Source: Bacillota bacterium
GTDB lineage: Bacteria; Bacillota; Bacilli; Alicyclobacillales; Alicyclobacillaceae
Assembly (NCBI GenBank): GCA_021816665.1
Contig: JAKAXI010000075.1
Location: 1-8,266, forward strand
DNA: 8,266 bases
Reading direction: 5' to 3'
The translations under genes were made by a program, and so were the position numbers. This document shows, one piece after another, positions 1 through 6,214 of this stretch. Each line of letters opens with the position of its first letter. Positions within the stretch are counted from its first letter, which is position 1. A model generated the notes under the pieces. The model worked only from the letters and a program-made list of their open reading frames with translations. It had not been told where the DNA came from and did no database searches.

Positions 1-754
1 CTACCTTGCGAACTTTGGTGGGCCCGACCCCGCCATCGGATGTGGCCTTGCAAAGGAGCACTTGGACAGTTTTCGGGAGGCCTTCGATCACCACGCAGGG
101 GCATGGTGGCAATCGCGAGCAGTGGATTGGGATGTTGCGAACAGCGGTGGCGTGCTCGCAGACGATTACCTGCCACTCGCAGAAGTGACGCTGGAAACGT
201 GGTCGTGGGTAAACCGATTCGGGCCTTTCGGACCCGACAATGAACCGCTTCTGTTTTACCTGGGTCCGCTCGAAGTGGTTCGGATCCGAACGATGGGGGG
301 CCGCGGACAGCATTTGCGCATTGAGGTGCGCGAAGGCACGAGCAAATTGGAACTCGTATGGTTTTCTGCCGACGACGTTGCGAAGACGTGGGAACCAGGG
401 AGACGGATAGGAGCGCTGGTCCACCTAGAGGAGAATGTGTGGCAGGGAGTTCGGCGAGTGCAGGCCCGTGTGGTATCTGCGCACAGTTTGTCGGACGCCG
501 TGATCGACCGGGGGATATTTACTGATGTCTACCGATTGCTGAGGGCACGCCGACGATTGCACCTCGCCGAAGCCTCGCAGAGTCAGAGGCTCGAAACCGA
601 TAAATTGCATCTGATTTTTGACACCTTTGTCGAGCTTGGGTTTGCTCGCCGAGAGGAGAGCGCGTATCATATGGTTGATGGGGCAACCCCTTGTGATTTA
701 AGAGAATCCCCTAGCTATCAACAGCACTTAGCTTCTGCGTGGTCTAATTCCTAG
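1..754 (+). CDS. recJ: Single-stranded-DNA-specific exonuclease RecJ, C-terminal part (5' end outside window)
   Basis: RecJ is a 5'-3' ssDNA exonuclease of recombination and mismatch/base-excision repair. About 250 residues are visible; the reading frame is open from base 2, so the gene begins upstream and the catalytic DHH domain is not in view. The visible part starts in the DHHA1 domain at its glycine-rich motif, here GGPDPAIGCGL (residues 6-16 of the visible part), which aligns without gaps to the family pattern GGHxxAAGxxL. Next comes the OB-like RecJ domain with GPFGPDNEP (about 74-82, family PFGxxNPEP) and HLR (about 104-106), then the C-terminal DRGIFTDVYR segment typical of Firmicutes RecJ. 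The position immediately upstream of apt matches B. subtilis. The His and one Ala of the DHHA1 motif are replaced (see findings). The stop overlaps the apt ribosome binding site, suggesting translational coupling. Family assignment is firm; activity cannot be judged from this fragment. Confidence 0.9.
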   Translation, partial: YLANFGGPDPAIGCGLAKEHLDSFREAFDHHAGAWWQSRAVDWDVANSGGVLADDYLPLAEVTLETWSWVNRFGPFGPDNEPLLFYLGPLEVVRIRTMGGRGQHLRIEVREGTSKLELVWFSADDVAKTWEPGRRIGALVHLEENVWQGVRRVQARVVSAHSLSDAVIDRGIFTDVYRLLRARRRLHLAEASQSQRLETDKLHLIFDTFVELGFARREESAYHMVDGATPCDLRESPSYQQHLASAWSNS

Positions 755-757
755 GAG
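753..757 (+). promoter_or_regulatory. apt ribosome binding site overlapping the recJ stop codon
   Basis: AGGAG lies 7 nt before the apt ATG at 765, and its first two bases are the last two bases of the recJ TAG stop. This fixes the apt start and implies coupled translation of recJ and apt. Confidence 0.8.
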
Positions 758-764
758 CGATGAC

Positions 765-1277
765 ATGAACTTTGAGAGCTACATCCGTGACGTTCCGGAC
801 TTTCCACAGCCAGGTGTGTTATTTAAAGACATCACCCCGCTCTTGGCAAACGGCCCCGCCTACAAGGCAGCTGTTGAAGAGTTGGCAGCGTTCGCTCGTG
901 ACTGCCGCGCTCAAGTGATTGTAGGACCGGAGGCGCGTGGCTACGTAGTCGGCGCACCGCTGGCACACGCGACGGAGTGCGGATTTGTGCCGGTGCGAAA
1001 ACGCGGCAAGCTGCCTTGGCAAACGATTGGTGTGGATTACGCGCTTGAGTATGGCACCGACCGACTTGAAGTGCACCGCGATGCGGTATTGCCCGGGCAA
1101 CGGGTTTTGCTCGCTGATGACTTGCTCGCTACAGGCGGGACAATGGAAGCTTGTGCGACGCTGGTTCGGGAACTTGGTGGAATCGTTGTGGGAGCCGCAT
1201 TCTTAATTGAACTCAGTCACCTCGGCGGTCGGGCACGCCTTCAAAATACCCGGATCAAGACTTTGGTTCAGTTCTGA
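765..1277 (+). CDS. apt: Adenine phosphoribosyltransferase
   Basis: This cytoplasmic purine-salvage enzyme converts adenine and PRPP to AMP and pyrophosphate. The protein is 170 aa, the normal family length. It opens with the characteristic APRT N-terminus (YIRDVPDFPQPGVLFKDITP, residues 6-25). It then shows the GPEARGY segment (54-60), the flexible-loop region RKRGKLPWQT (79-88), and the PRPP-binding loop VLLADDLLATGGT (114-126) with its paired acidic residues D118/D119. The start ATG has a well-placed AGGAG. It lies 10 nt after the recJ stop and just before relA, the same order as in B. subtilis. Salvage next to the (p)ppGpp enzyme fits control of purine-nucleotide pools. I see no missing residues, and confidence is high. 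Confidence 0.97.
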   Translation: MNFESYIRDVPDFPQPGVLFKDITPLLANGPAYKAAVEELAAFARDCRAQVIVGPEARGYVVGAPLAHATECGFVPVRKRGKLPWQTIGVDYALEYGTDRLEVHRDAVLPGQRVLLADDLLATGGTMEACATLVRELGGIVVGAAFLIELSHLGGRARLQNTRIKTLVQF

Positions 1278-1306
1278 CGCACCTCGAATTGTCATGAAGG
1301 TGTGTC

Positions 1307-1330
1307 TGCAAGGGTGGATGCAAGGGTGGA
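1307..1330 (+). repeat. Perfect 12-bp tandem direct repeat at the relA translation start region
   Basis: TGCAAGGGTGGA occurs twice in succession (1307-1318 and 1319-1330). Each copy contains a GGGTGGA Shine-Dalgarno-like stretch and an in-frame GTG. A degenerate third partial copy (GTGGATGCAA) follows at 1334-1343 and contains the ATG chosen here as the relA start. The 12-nt unit keeps the reading frame. Confidence 0.9.
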
Positions 1331-1331
1331 G
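1328..1331 (+). promoter_or_regulatory. relA ribosome binding site (preferred)
   Basis: GGAG, within GGGTGGAG, lies 6 nt before ATG 1338. A competing GGAG at 1364-1367 lies 6 nt before an in-frame ATG at 1374, so the start is not settled by ribosome binding sites alone. Confidence 0.5.
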
Positions 1332-1337
1332 ACGTGG

Positions 1338-3569
1338 ATGCAACAGGACGACGGAGGTTCTCCGGAGTCACAAATGGAACACTCAAGTGCTCGATCGCGT
1401 AAAAATAGTCCACTCACGGTCGATAAACTGTGTGAACAGGTGCTCGCCTACGGCACGGTTGACGATGCGACTTTGGTTCGACGTGCCTACGCATTCGCTG
1501 AGGCTGCGCACAACGGGCAGTTTCGCAAATCGGGCGACCCGTACATCACTCATCCGCTTGCCGTTGCGAGCATTCTAGCTGAGCTGCAACTGGAAGCGAC
1601 GACGCTCGCGGCTGCTCTCCTGCACGATGTGGTAGAAGATACTGCTGTGACAGATGAGGAACTCGTTCGTCAGTTCGGATCCGAGGTTGCTGCGCTGGTC
1701 GATGGGGTCACGAAGCTGAAACGGATCAAGTTTGACTCCCGCGAAGAACACCAGGCGGAGAACCTGCGTAAGATGTTCCTCGCTATGGCCAAAGACATCC
1801 GTGTCCTGCTCATCAAACTCGCCGACCGTCTGCACAACATGCGAACCCTGCGCTTTCAACCACCAGACAAGCAACTGCGGACGGCGCGTGAAACACTCGA
1901 GATCTTTGGTCCACTTGCGCATCGACTTGGTATCAACACGATGAAATGGGAGCTAGAAGACCTCGCGTTACGCTACTTAAATCCGCACGAGTACTACCGT
2001 ATCGTCCATTTAATGGCACAGAAGAGACAGGAGCGCGAGACCTATGTCGGCGAGGTCATGGACCTGCTGCGCGAGCGACTCGCGAACCTCGAAATTCAGG
2101 CTGACGTCTCTGGCCGTGCCAAACACATTTACAGCGTGTACCGCAAGATGGTGAACCAGGGCAAGTCGTTCAACGAGATCTACGACCTGTTCGCTGTGCG
2201 CGTCATCGTCGAGAGTATCAAGGATTGTTACGGTGTTCTTGGTGTCGTCCACACGCTGTGGAAGCCGATGCCGGGAAGGTTTAAGGACTACATTGCCATG
2301 CCGAAGGCGAACATGTACCAGAGTTTGCACACCACTGTGGTCGGACCGCAAGGGGAACCGCTCGAGATTCAAATTCGGACCTGGGAAATGCACCAGACAG
2401 CAGAATTTGGAATCGCGGCGCACTGGGCCTACAAAGAGGGAGAAACCCGGGCAGAAGGAAAGTTTGCTCAAAAACTCGCCTGGTTCCGTGAGGTCCTCGA
2501 ATGGCAACAGGATTTTCGCGATGCTCAAGAATTTATGGAAACCCTGAAGCTCGACTTGTTCTCGGACGAGGTTTTTGTCTTTACACCGAAGGGCTCGGTG
2601 ATTGAACTGCCGGCTGGGTCGGTGCCCATTGACTTCGCATATCGGATTCACACGGATATCGGCAATCGTTGCATCGGGGCGAAAGTCAACGGAAAGATTG
2701 TCCCTTTGGACTACCGTTTGCGAACAGGCGACATTGTAGAAGTGCTGACTTCGAAGCACAGTTATGGACCGAGCCGTGACTGGCTGAAAATCGTTCAGTC
2801 CTCACAGGCGAAGAGCAAGATTCGTCAGTGGTTCAAACGTGAGAAGCGTGAAGAAAACGTCGCCCGCGGTAAAGAACTGATTGAAAAAGAGCTGTCTCGA
2901 CAACGCTTTGAACCGCGGACTCTGATGGTCCCAGTGTACATGGCGGAGGTTTTGACGAAGTTCAACTTTACCAAGGAAGAGGACATGTTTGCCGCAGTCG
3001 GCTATGGCGGACTGAGTGCGGCCCAGGTCACCACGAGGCTCATCGAACGGTACCGGCGTGATCATCAAGAACAACCTTCTGACACACTCGCGCTCGAATT
3101 GCGTGAACGCGACAAGCCGACGGGCAGTGGTGTTCGCGTGCGCGGTATAGATAACCTGTTGATTCGCTTTGCGCGCTGCTGCAATCCAGTACCGGGGGAC
3201 GACATTATCGGTTTTGTCACGCGTGGACGTGGCGTATCTGTTCACCGCCAAGATTGTCCAAATGTAGATTCGCTCCGCCAGGAGGGAAGTCGCGTACTTG
3301 AGGTGGAGTGGGCGACGCGCGCCGATCAGGCCTACCACGTAGAGCTAGAGGTGATTGCGCTGGACCGGCACGGCCTCGTGAACGAAGTCATGAACGCGGT
3401 GGCCGAGACAAAGACAGACGTGACGGCCATGAGTGCGCGCGTCGACAGTAAACGGATCGCACACTTGTCGATCAGCATCCGGATCCGTAATCTGGACCAC
3501 TTGCGCACTGTAGTTGAACGGATCAAACGTGTGAAGGACATTCACAGCGTCCGGCGCATCGTTCAATAG
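1338..3569 (+). CDS. relA: Bifunctional (p)ppGpp synthetase/hydrolase RelA/SpoT (long RSH family)
   Basis: This protein makes and degrades the alarmone (p)ppGpp in the stringent response and acts in the cytosol and on stalled ribosomes. From ATG 1338 it is 743 aa; from the alternative ATG 1374 it is 731 aa, close to B. subtilis Rel. An in-frame GTG at 1302 would give 755 aa but has poor ribosome-binding spacing. In the 755-aa numbering (subtract 12 for the 1338 start), the HD hydrolase shows HDVVEDT at 108-114 and [10 protein letters not shown] at 173-182. The synthetase shows [10 protein letters not shown] at 326-335 followed by YQSLHTT, with the RxKD form typical of bifunctional Rel enzymes. 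A TGS domain spans about 424-484, the conserved-cysteine segment has CCNP at 626-629 and HRQDCPN at 649-655, and a C-terminal ACT domain spans about 678-752. Both active sites look intact, so hydrolase and synthetase are expected. It sits between apt and dtd. Confidence 0.96.
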   Translation: MQQDDGGSPESQMEHSSARSRKNSPLTVDKLCEQVLAYGTVDDATLVRRAYAFAEAAHNGQFRKSGDPYITHPLAVASILAELQLEATTLAAALLHDVVEDTAVTDEELVRQFGSEVAALVDGVTKLKRIKFDSREEHQAENLRKMFLAMAKDIRVLLIKLADRLHNMRTLRFQPPDKQLRTARETLEIFGPLAHRLGINTMKWELEDLALRYLNPHEYYRIVHLMAQKRQERETYVGEVMDLLRERLANLEIQADVSGRAKHIYSVYRKMVNQGKSFNEIYDLFAVRVIVESIKDCYGVLGVVHTLWKPMPGRFKDYIAMPKANMYQSLHTTVVGPQGEPLEIQIRTWEMHQTAEFGIAAHWAYKEGETRAEGKFAQKLAWFREVLEWQQDFRDAQEFMETLKLDLFSDEVFVFTPKGSVIELPAGSVPIDFAYRIHTDIGNRCIGAKVNGKIVPLDYRLRTGDIVEVLTSKHSYGPSRDWLKIVQSSQAKSKIRQWFKREKREENVARGKELIEKELSRQRFEPRTLMVPVYMAEVLTKFNFTKEEDMFAAVGYGGLSAAQVTTRLIERYRRDHQEQPSDTLALELRERDKPTGSGVRVRGIDNLLIRFARCCNPVPGDDIIGFVTRGRGVSVHRQDCPNVDSLRQEGSRVLEVEWATRADQAYHVELEVIALDRHGLVNEVMNAVAETKTDVTAMSARVDSKRIAHLSISIRIRNLDHLRTVVERIKRVKDIHSVRRIVQ

Positions 3570-3603
3570 CGTGCAAAGCAAAACGAAAGGTTTCTGGCAG
3601 ACG

Positions 3604-3608
3604 AGGAG
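3604..3608 (+). promoter_or_regulatory. dtd ribosome binding site
   Basis: AGGAG lies 7 nt before ATG 3616. It favours this ATG over an in-frame GTG at 3571, directly after the relA stop, which would add 15 residues with no family counterpart. Confidence 0.8.
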
Positions 3609-3615
3609 TGAAAGT

Positions 3616-4065
3616 ATGCGGGCGGTGGTACAACGCAGCGGTTGCGCCAAGGTGACAGTGGGAAACCGGACAACTGGGTCCATTGACCACGGGTTTGTCG
3701 TCCTCCTCGGTGTCCGCGACGGCGACACGGAGGCGGATGCACACTACTTGGCTGAGAAGGTTGCTCACTTGCGTGTCTTTGAGGACGACAATGGGAAGAT
3801 GAATCTCGACCTCGAGGCAGTGGGAGGTGCCGTACTCTCGGTGTCCCAGTTCACCCTCTACGGAGACGTTAGGAAGGGCAGGCGACCGAACTACATGCAG
3901 GCGGCTGCACCGGACGCAGCTCGTAGACTTTACGAAGGGTTCAATGACGCTCTCCGCAGTTACGGTCTCGATGTGCAGACTGGCGAATTTGGCGCAATGA
4001 TGAAGGTGGAATTGGTCAACGATGGCCCAGTGACAATTCTCATCGACAGTGAGCGACAGATTTGA
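3616..4065 (+). CDS. dtd: D-aminoacyl-tRNA deacylase
   Basis: Dtd hydrolyses the ester bond of D-aminoacyl-tRNAs (and Gly-tRNA-Ala), clearing mischarged tRNA in the cytoplasm. The 149-aa protein has the usual family length and opens with the typical MRAVVQR start. The catalytic SQFTLYGD motif is at residues 77-84, followed by KGRRP (87-91). The NDGPVT motif is at 135-140 and contains the cross-subunit Gly-cisPro pair (G137-P138). The numbering coincides with the well-studied E. coli enzyme (Ser77/Thr80). The gene follows relA after 46 nt and precedes the metallo-hydrolase gene by 17 nt, consistent with the conserved relA-dtd pairing in Firmicutes. No unusual features are visible. Confidence 0.96.
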   Translation: MRAVVQRSGCAKVTVGNRTTGSIDHGFVVLLGVRDGDTEADAHYLAEKVAHLRVFEDDNGKMNLDLEAVGGAVLSVSQFTLYGDVRKGRRPNYMQAAAPDAARRLYEGFNDALRSYGLDVQTGEFGAMMKVELVNDGPVTILIDSERQI

Positions 4066-4071
4066 CGGGAC

Positions 4072-4077
4072 GAGGTG
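4072..4077 (+). promoter_or_regulatory. Ribosome binding site of the metallo-hydrolase gene
   Basis: GAGGTG lies 5 nt before ATG 4083. It supports this start over the in-frame TTG at 4062, which overlaps the dtd stop. Confidence 0.7.
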
Positions 4078-4082
4078 AAAAA

Positions 4083-4718
4083 ATGCAGCTAGCCACATTT
4101 GTGATCAGTCCAATTCGTTCCAATTGCTACATCTTGTCTCAGGACGAAGCCGTTGGACGGGATGCGGTTGTGATCGATCCTGGCGATAGCGCGCTTGACG
4201 CCGTCTTTTCCTACATCAGTGTACACAAGCTAAATGTTACGGCCGTGTGGAACACACACGCGCATTTTGACCACGTGATGGGCGTCGATCTCGTGCGCGC
4301 CAAGTACGGTGTGCCCGCTTATGTCCACCCCGCAGACATGCCGATTTGGGACAATGTGGCGCAAGCGACACAGGAAATGTTCGCACGCTCCGTGCCAGCG
4401 CTCCATCCTCCAAATGCTTACTTTGAGGATGGTCAGAAGCTGACACTTGGGTCAGACGAGTTTACCATCTGGCACACTCCGGGTCACTCGCCAGGCAGTG
4501 TCTGCATTGTTGGAGAGCATTTCGCTTTTACTGGTGATACGCTGTTTGCTGGTACAATTGGCGCCACACACTTCTACCTTGGCGACCCCAAAGCTATGCA
4601 AACTTCTTTGCGCAAATTGCTACAACTTAGAGACGACCTCGAGTTGTACCCGGGGCACGGGCAACCGACGACCATGGGCCATGAACGCACCTCGAACATG
4701 TTCCTCGTTCAATTATAA
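4083..4718 (+). CDS. Metallo-beta-lactamase-fold hydrolase, glyoxalase II-like (YqgX type)
   Basis: This is a 211-aa single-domain metallo-hydrolase, about the length of B. subtilis YqgX. The metal ligands are all visible: THAHFDH at 58-64 (H59, H61, D63, H64), H135 in HTPGHSPGS, D152 in GDTLF, and H192 in PGHG near the C-terminus. The IDPGD strand at 31-35 and the FTGDTLFAGTIG segment are typical of the hydroxyacylglutathione-hydrolase-like subgroup. Members are usually described as thioester hydrolases, but the true substrate of the YqgX group is uncertain and Firmicutes often lack glutathione, so I do not assign EC 3.1.2.6. It is cytoplasmic, with no signal peptide. It is the last gene of the operon, 17 nt after dtd, and a terminator follows about 40 nt downstream. 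The C-terminus reads SNMFLVQL, where relatives commonly carry an NPFL-like ending. Confidence 0.88.
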   Translation: MQLATFVISPIRSNCYILSQDEAVGRDAVVIDPGDSALDAVFSYISVHKLNVTAVWNTHAHFDHVMGVDLVRAKYGVPAYVHPADMPIWDNVAQATQEMFARSVPALHPPNAYFEDGQKLTLGSDEFTIWHTPGHSPGSVCIVGEHFAFTGDTLFAGTIGATHFYLGDPKAMQTSLRKLLQLRDDLELYPGHGQPTTMGHERTSNMFLVQL

Positions 4719-4728
4719 AATCTTTCGC

Positions 4729-4737
4729 TGTGGAAAA
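4729..4737 (-). promoter_or_regulatory. DnaA-box-like 9-mer (one mismatch)
   Basis: The minus strand reads TTTTCCACA, one mismatch from TTATNCACA. It is the outlying member of a small cluster with the sites at 4794-4826. On its own it would be unremarkable. Confidence 0.25.
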
Positions 4738-4757
4738 CTTGTATAGGACTGTGCAGT

Positions 4758-4790
4758 GCGGAGCCTCAATCGCGGGCTCCGCTTGTCTTT
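4758..4790 (+). terminator. Rho-independent terminator of the recJ-apt-relA-dtd-hydrolase operon
   Basis: A perfect 8-bp stem, GCGGAGCC (4758-4765) with GGCTCCGC (4775-4782), encloses a 9-nt loop and is followed by the U-rich tail TTGTCTTT. It begins 40 nt after the hydrolase stop, and no plus-strand gene starts until 5000. Confidence 0.8.
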
Positions 4791-4793
4791 GAG

Positions 4794-4826
4794 TTGTGCA
4801 CAACGTTATCCACAGGGTGTGGACAA
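4794..4826. promoter_or_regulatory. Cluster of DnaA-box-like sequences
   Basis: Three closely spaced elements are present. TTGTGCACAA (4794-4803) is a perfect palindrome, one mismatch from TTATNCACA on both strands. TTATCCACA (4806-4814, plus) is an exact DnaA consensus. TGTGGACAA (4818-4826) reads TTGTCCACA on the minus strand, one mismatch. The last two form a nearly perfect inverted repeat around GGG. A fourth one-mismatch site lies at 4729-4737. DnaA binding is inferred from consensus only. No dnaA, dnaN or AT-rich unwinding region is present, so this is not proposed as oriC. Confidence 0.45.
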
Positions 4827-4877
4827 ATGCTTTCACGCCTCCTCCCGAACAACGGCAGGATGTCCCAAAGTGAGTTG

Positions 4878-4915
4878 GTTTACAACGTAAACACGAGCTT
4901 AACGCAACTTTTACG
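4878..4915 (+). promoter_or_regulatory. Candidate PhoP-binding box upstream of the phosphatase gene
   Basis: Four hexamers resemble the Bacillus PhoP consensus TT(A/T/C)ACA: TTTACA (4879-4884), TAAACA (4888-4893), TTAACG (4899-4904) and TTTACG (4910-4915). The spacers are 3, 5 and 5 bp, and the last three are in exact 11-bp register. The first is a full match and each of the others has one mismatch. The first two also form the inverted repeat GTTTAC-N3-GTAAAC (4878-4892), which could instead be an operator for another regulator. The downstream gene encodes a secreted phosphatase, which fits Pho control. Confidence 0.45.
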
Positions 4916-4944
4916 CTGTCACCGCAGAGTGTTTGAACAAATCT

Positions 4945-4950
4945 GATAGT
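4945..4950 (+). promoter_or_regulatory. Possible -10 element of the phosphatase promoter
   Basis: GATAGT matches TATAAT at 4 of 6 positions and is preceded by a region with no convincing -35. This is common for activator-dependent promoters such as those driven by PhoP. It would place the transcript start near 4957, giving a leader of about 43 nt before TTG 5000 and leaving the upstream ATG at 4958 essentially without a leader. Confidence 0.3.
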
Positions 4951-4985
4951 CTAGCGGATGTCCGAAGGGGAACTACTAAAAATAC

Positions 4986-4991
4986 GGGAGG
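4986..4991 (+). promoter_or_regulatory. Strong ribosome binding site deciding the phosphatase start (TTG 5000)
   Basis: GGGAGG is 8 nt before TTG 5000 and 14 nt before ATG 5006. The in-frame ATG at 4958 has no upstream Shine-Dalgarno sequence. Starting at 5000 gives a protein beginning MKMKKW, an ideal signal-peptide n-region. Confidence 0.75.
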
Positions 4992-4999
4992 CGTTTGTT

Positions 5000-6136
5000 T
5001 TGAAAATGAAGAAGTGGATGTATCCGTTGTCAGCAGCAGTTGCTGTAGGAGTGCTCAGCGTGACGACGCTGCCGACGTATGCGTCAGCTGATCATGGCAC
5101 GCAGCACGAACAACGCGCTAAACATGTCGAGCGTTCCAGCGCACCGTTCCAACACGTGTATGTGATTATGATGGAGAATGAAGGAACACAGCAAATTATT
5201 GGAAATGAAAACGCTCCGTACATCACTAAGCTTGCCAACACATACGGCTATGAGAACAACTATTTCGGTGTGACTCATGAGAGCCTTGCTAACTACGTCG
5301 CCTTCTTGTCTGGAAACAACTGGGGTACTCACAGCGACGACCCGACCCAGATGTTTAACCACACAAACCTCGTCGATCAATTGGTTGCTCACCACATTTC
5401 GTGGAAGGGTTACATGCAAAACATGCCGTCTGTGGGCTACACAGGATACTGGTATCCCAACAACGAACCGGCAGGAACCTCTCCGTCGACAACTCCATCC
5501 AACGCGCTCTACGCAAAGAAGCACAACCCATTTATGCTGATGACAGATATTGCGGACAATCAGGCCCGCACGAGAAATGTAGTGCCGCTCACGCAGTTGC
5601 AGAAGGACTTGAAGAGCAATCACGTGCCTAACTTCTCGTTCATCACGCCGAACGTGATCAACGACATGCACGGACAACCACCGTACACGATGACGAATAA
5701 CCAATTGATCGCAGCGGGAAATAAATTCATTCAAAACACAGTGGACGAGATTATGTCGTCAAAGAGCTGGAAATCGAGCAAGTCCGTAATCTACATCACT
5801 TGGGACGAGGCCGAGTATCCCACGTACGGTGTGACGCCGAGTGCTTCTACACTTGCCACCTTCACTGCCCCAGGTCCAGACGCTCCGATTGTTCCCGCTG
5901 GCACTGTCGACGGCTACAACTGGAACGGTGGCGCTTACGGTGGCGGCAAAGTTCCGATGATCATGATTGATAATGCCGCAAAGGGTCACTTTACCCTCAA
6001 CACTTGGGCAGACCATTACTCATTGCTACGCACGATTGAGCAGAACTGGAACATCGGGTACATCGGTTACGCGTCAGACGCGCAACAGGTGAAGACGCTC
6101 AACATCCCGGGTGAGCCTCAGTGGGGTGTGCGTTAA
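5000..6136 (+). CDS. Secreted phosphoesterase / acid phosphatase (alkaline-phosphatase-fold, phosphoesterase family)
   Basis: This is a predicted exported phosphomonoesterase or phospholipase-like enzyme, 378 aa from TTG 5000. Residues 1-30 form a Sec signal peptide: a basic start MKMKKW, a hydrophobic core, and a YASA cleavage site before D31. The mature part shows the phosphoesterase-family blocks. MMENE at 57-61 has E59/N60 as likely metal ligands. THESLANY at 92-99 has S95 as the likely nucleophile. PNVINDMHG lies at about 217-225 (D222, H224), TWDE at 267-270, and ADHYSLLRTIE at 337-347. This is closer to the acid-phosphatase branch than to classical phospholipase C. The mature chain is rich in Asn, Thr, Ser and Tyr and contains no cysteine. 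It is monocistronic, with its own leader, a candidate Pho box and a strong terminator. The substrate is not determinable from sequence. An upstream ATG at 4958 would add 14 residues but lacks a ribosome binding site. Confidence 0.85.
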   Translation: MKMKKWMYPLSAAVAVGVLSVTTLPTYASADHGTQHEQRAKHVERSSAPFQHVYVIMMENEGTQQIIGNENAPYITKLANTYGYENNYFGVTHESLANYVAFLSGNNWGTHSDDPTQMFNHTNLVDQLVAHHISWKGYMQNMPSVGYTGYWYPNNEPAGTSPSTTPSNALYAKKHNPFMLMTDIADNQARTRNVVPLTQLQKDLKSNHVPNFSFITPNVINDMHGQPPYTMTNNQLIAAGNKFIQNTVDEIMSSKSWKSSKSVIYITWDEAEYPTYGVTPSASTLATFTAPGPDAPIVPAGTVDGYNWNGGAYGGGKVPMIMIDNAAKGHFTLNTWADHYSLLRTIEQNWNIGYIGYASDAQQVKTLNIPGEPQWGVR

Positions 6137-6158
6137 ACGGGTAAGTTCAGCAGGATGG

Positions 6159-6193
6159 AAAGCGGCACTCTCAGGAAGAGAGTGCCGCTTTTT
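6159..6193. terminator. Strong hairpin terminator between convergent genes
   Basis: A perfect 14-bp stem, AAAGCGGCACTCTC (6159-6172) with GAGAGTGCCGCTTT (6178-6191), encloses a 5-nt loop. On the plus strand five T residues (6189-6193) follow the GC-rich part, giving a textbook terminator for the phosphatase gene. On the minus strand the tail is only TTT, but the stem lies 22 nt past the oxidoreductase stop and can serve that gene as well. Confidence 0.9.
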
Positions 6194-6214
6194 CTCGGGA
6201 GGGACATGCAAGGG

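Noticed and set aside
62..64. TTG at 62 as the start of a separate 230-residue gene
   Set aside because: The frame is open upstream to the window edge and the upstream residues continue the RecJ DHHA1 domain, so this is the tail of recJ.
86..97. DHHA string in the first protein as the catalytic DHH motif
   Set aside because: It lies after the glycine-rich DHHA1 motif, in the C-terminal part, whereas the catalytic DHH motif of RecJ is far upstream and off-window.
1207..1578. A 123-residue open frame across the apt-relA junction
   Set aside because: It overlaps the end of apt and the start of relA in another frame, with no ribosome binding site and no recognisable protein.
2010..2759. A 249-residue minus-strand open frame
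   Set aside because: It is fully antisense to the highly conserved synthetase and TGS region of relA, so it is a shadow of relA codon use.
3523..4098. A 191-residue minus-strand open frame
   Set aside because: It is antisense to dtd, with no RBS or recognisable motifs.
4719..4957. Replication origin
   Set aside because: Although DnaA-like boxes are present, there is no dnaA/dnaN context and no AT-rich unwinding element, and the surrounding operon is not an origin neighbourhood.
5084..5734. A 216-residue minus-strand open frame
   Set aside because: It is antisense to the phosphatase, has repetitive Val/Arg/His composition, and looks like a shadow frame.
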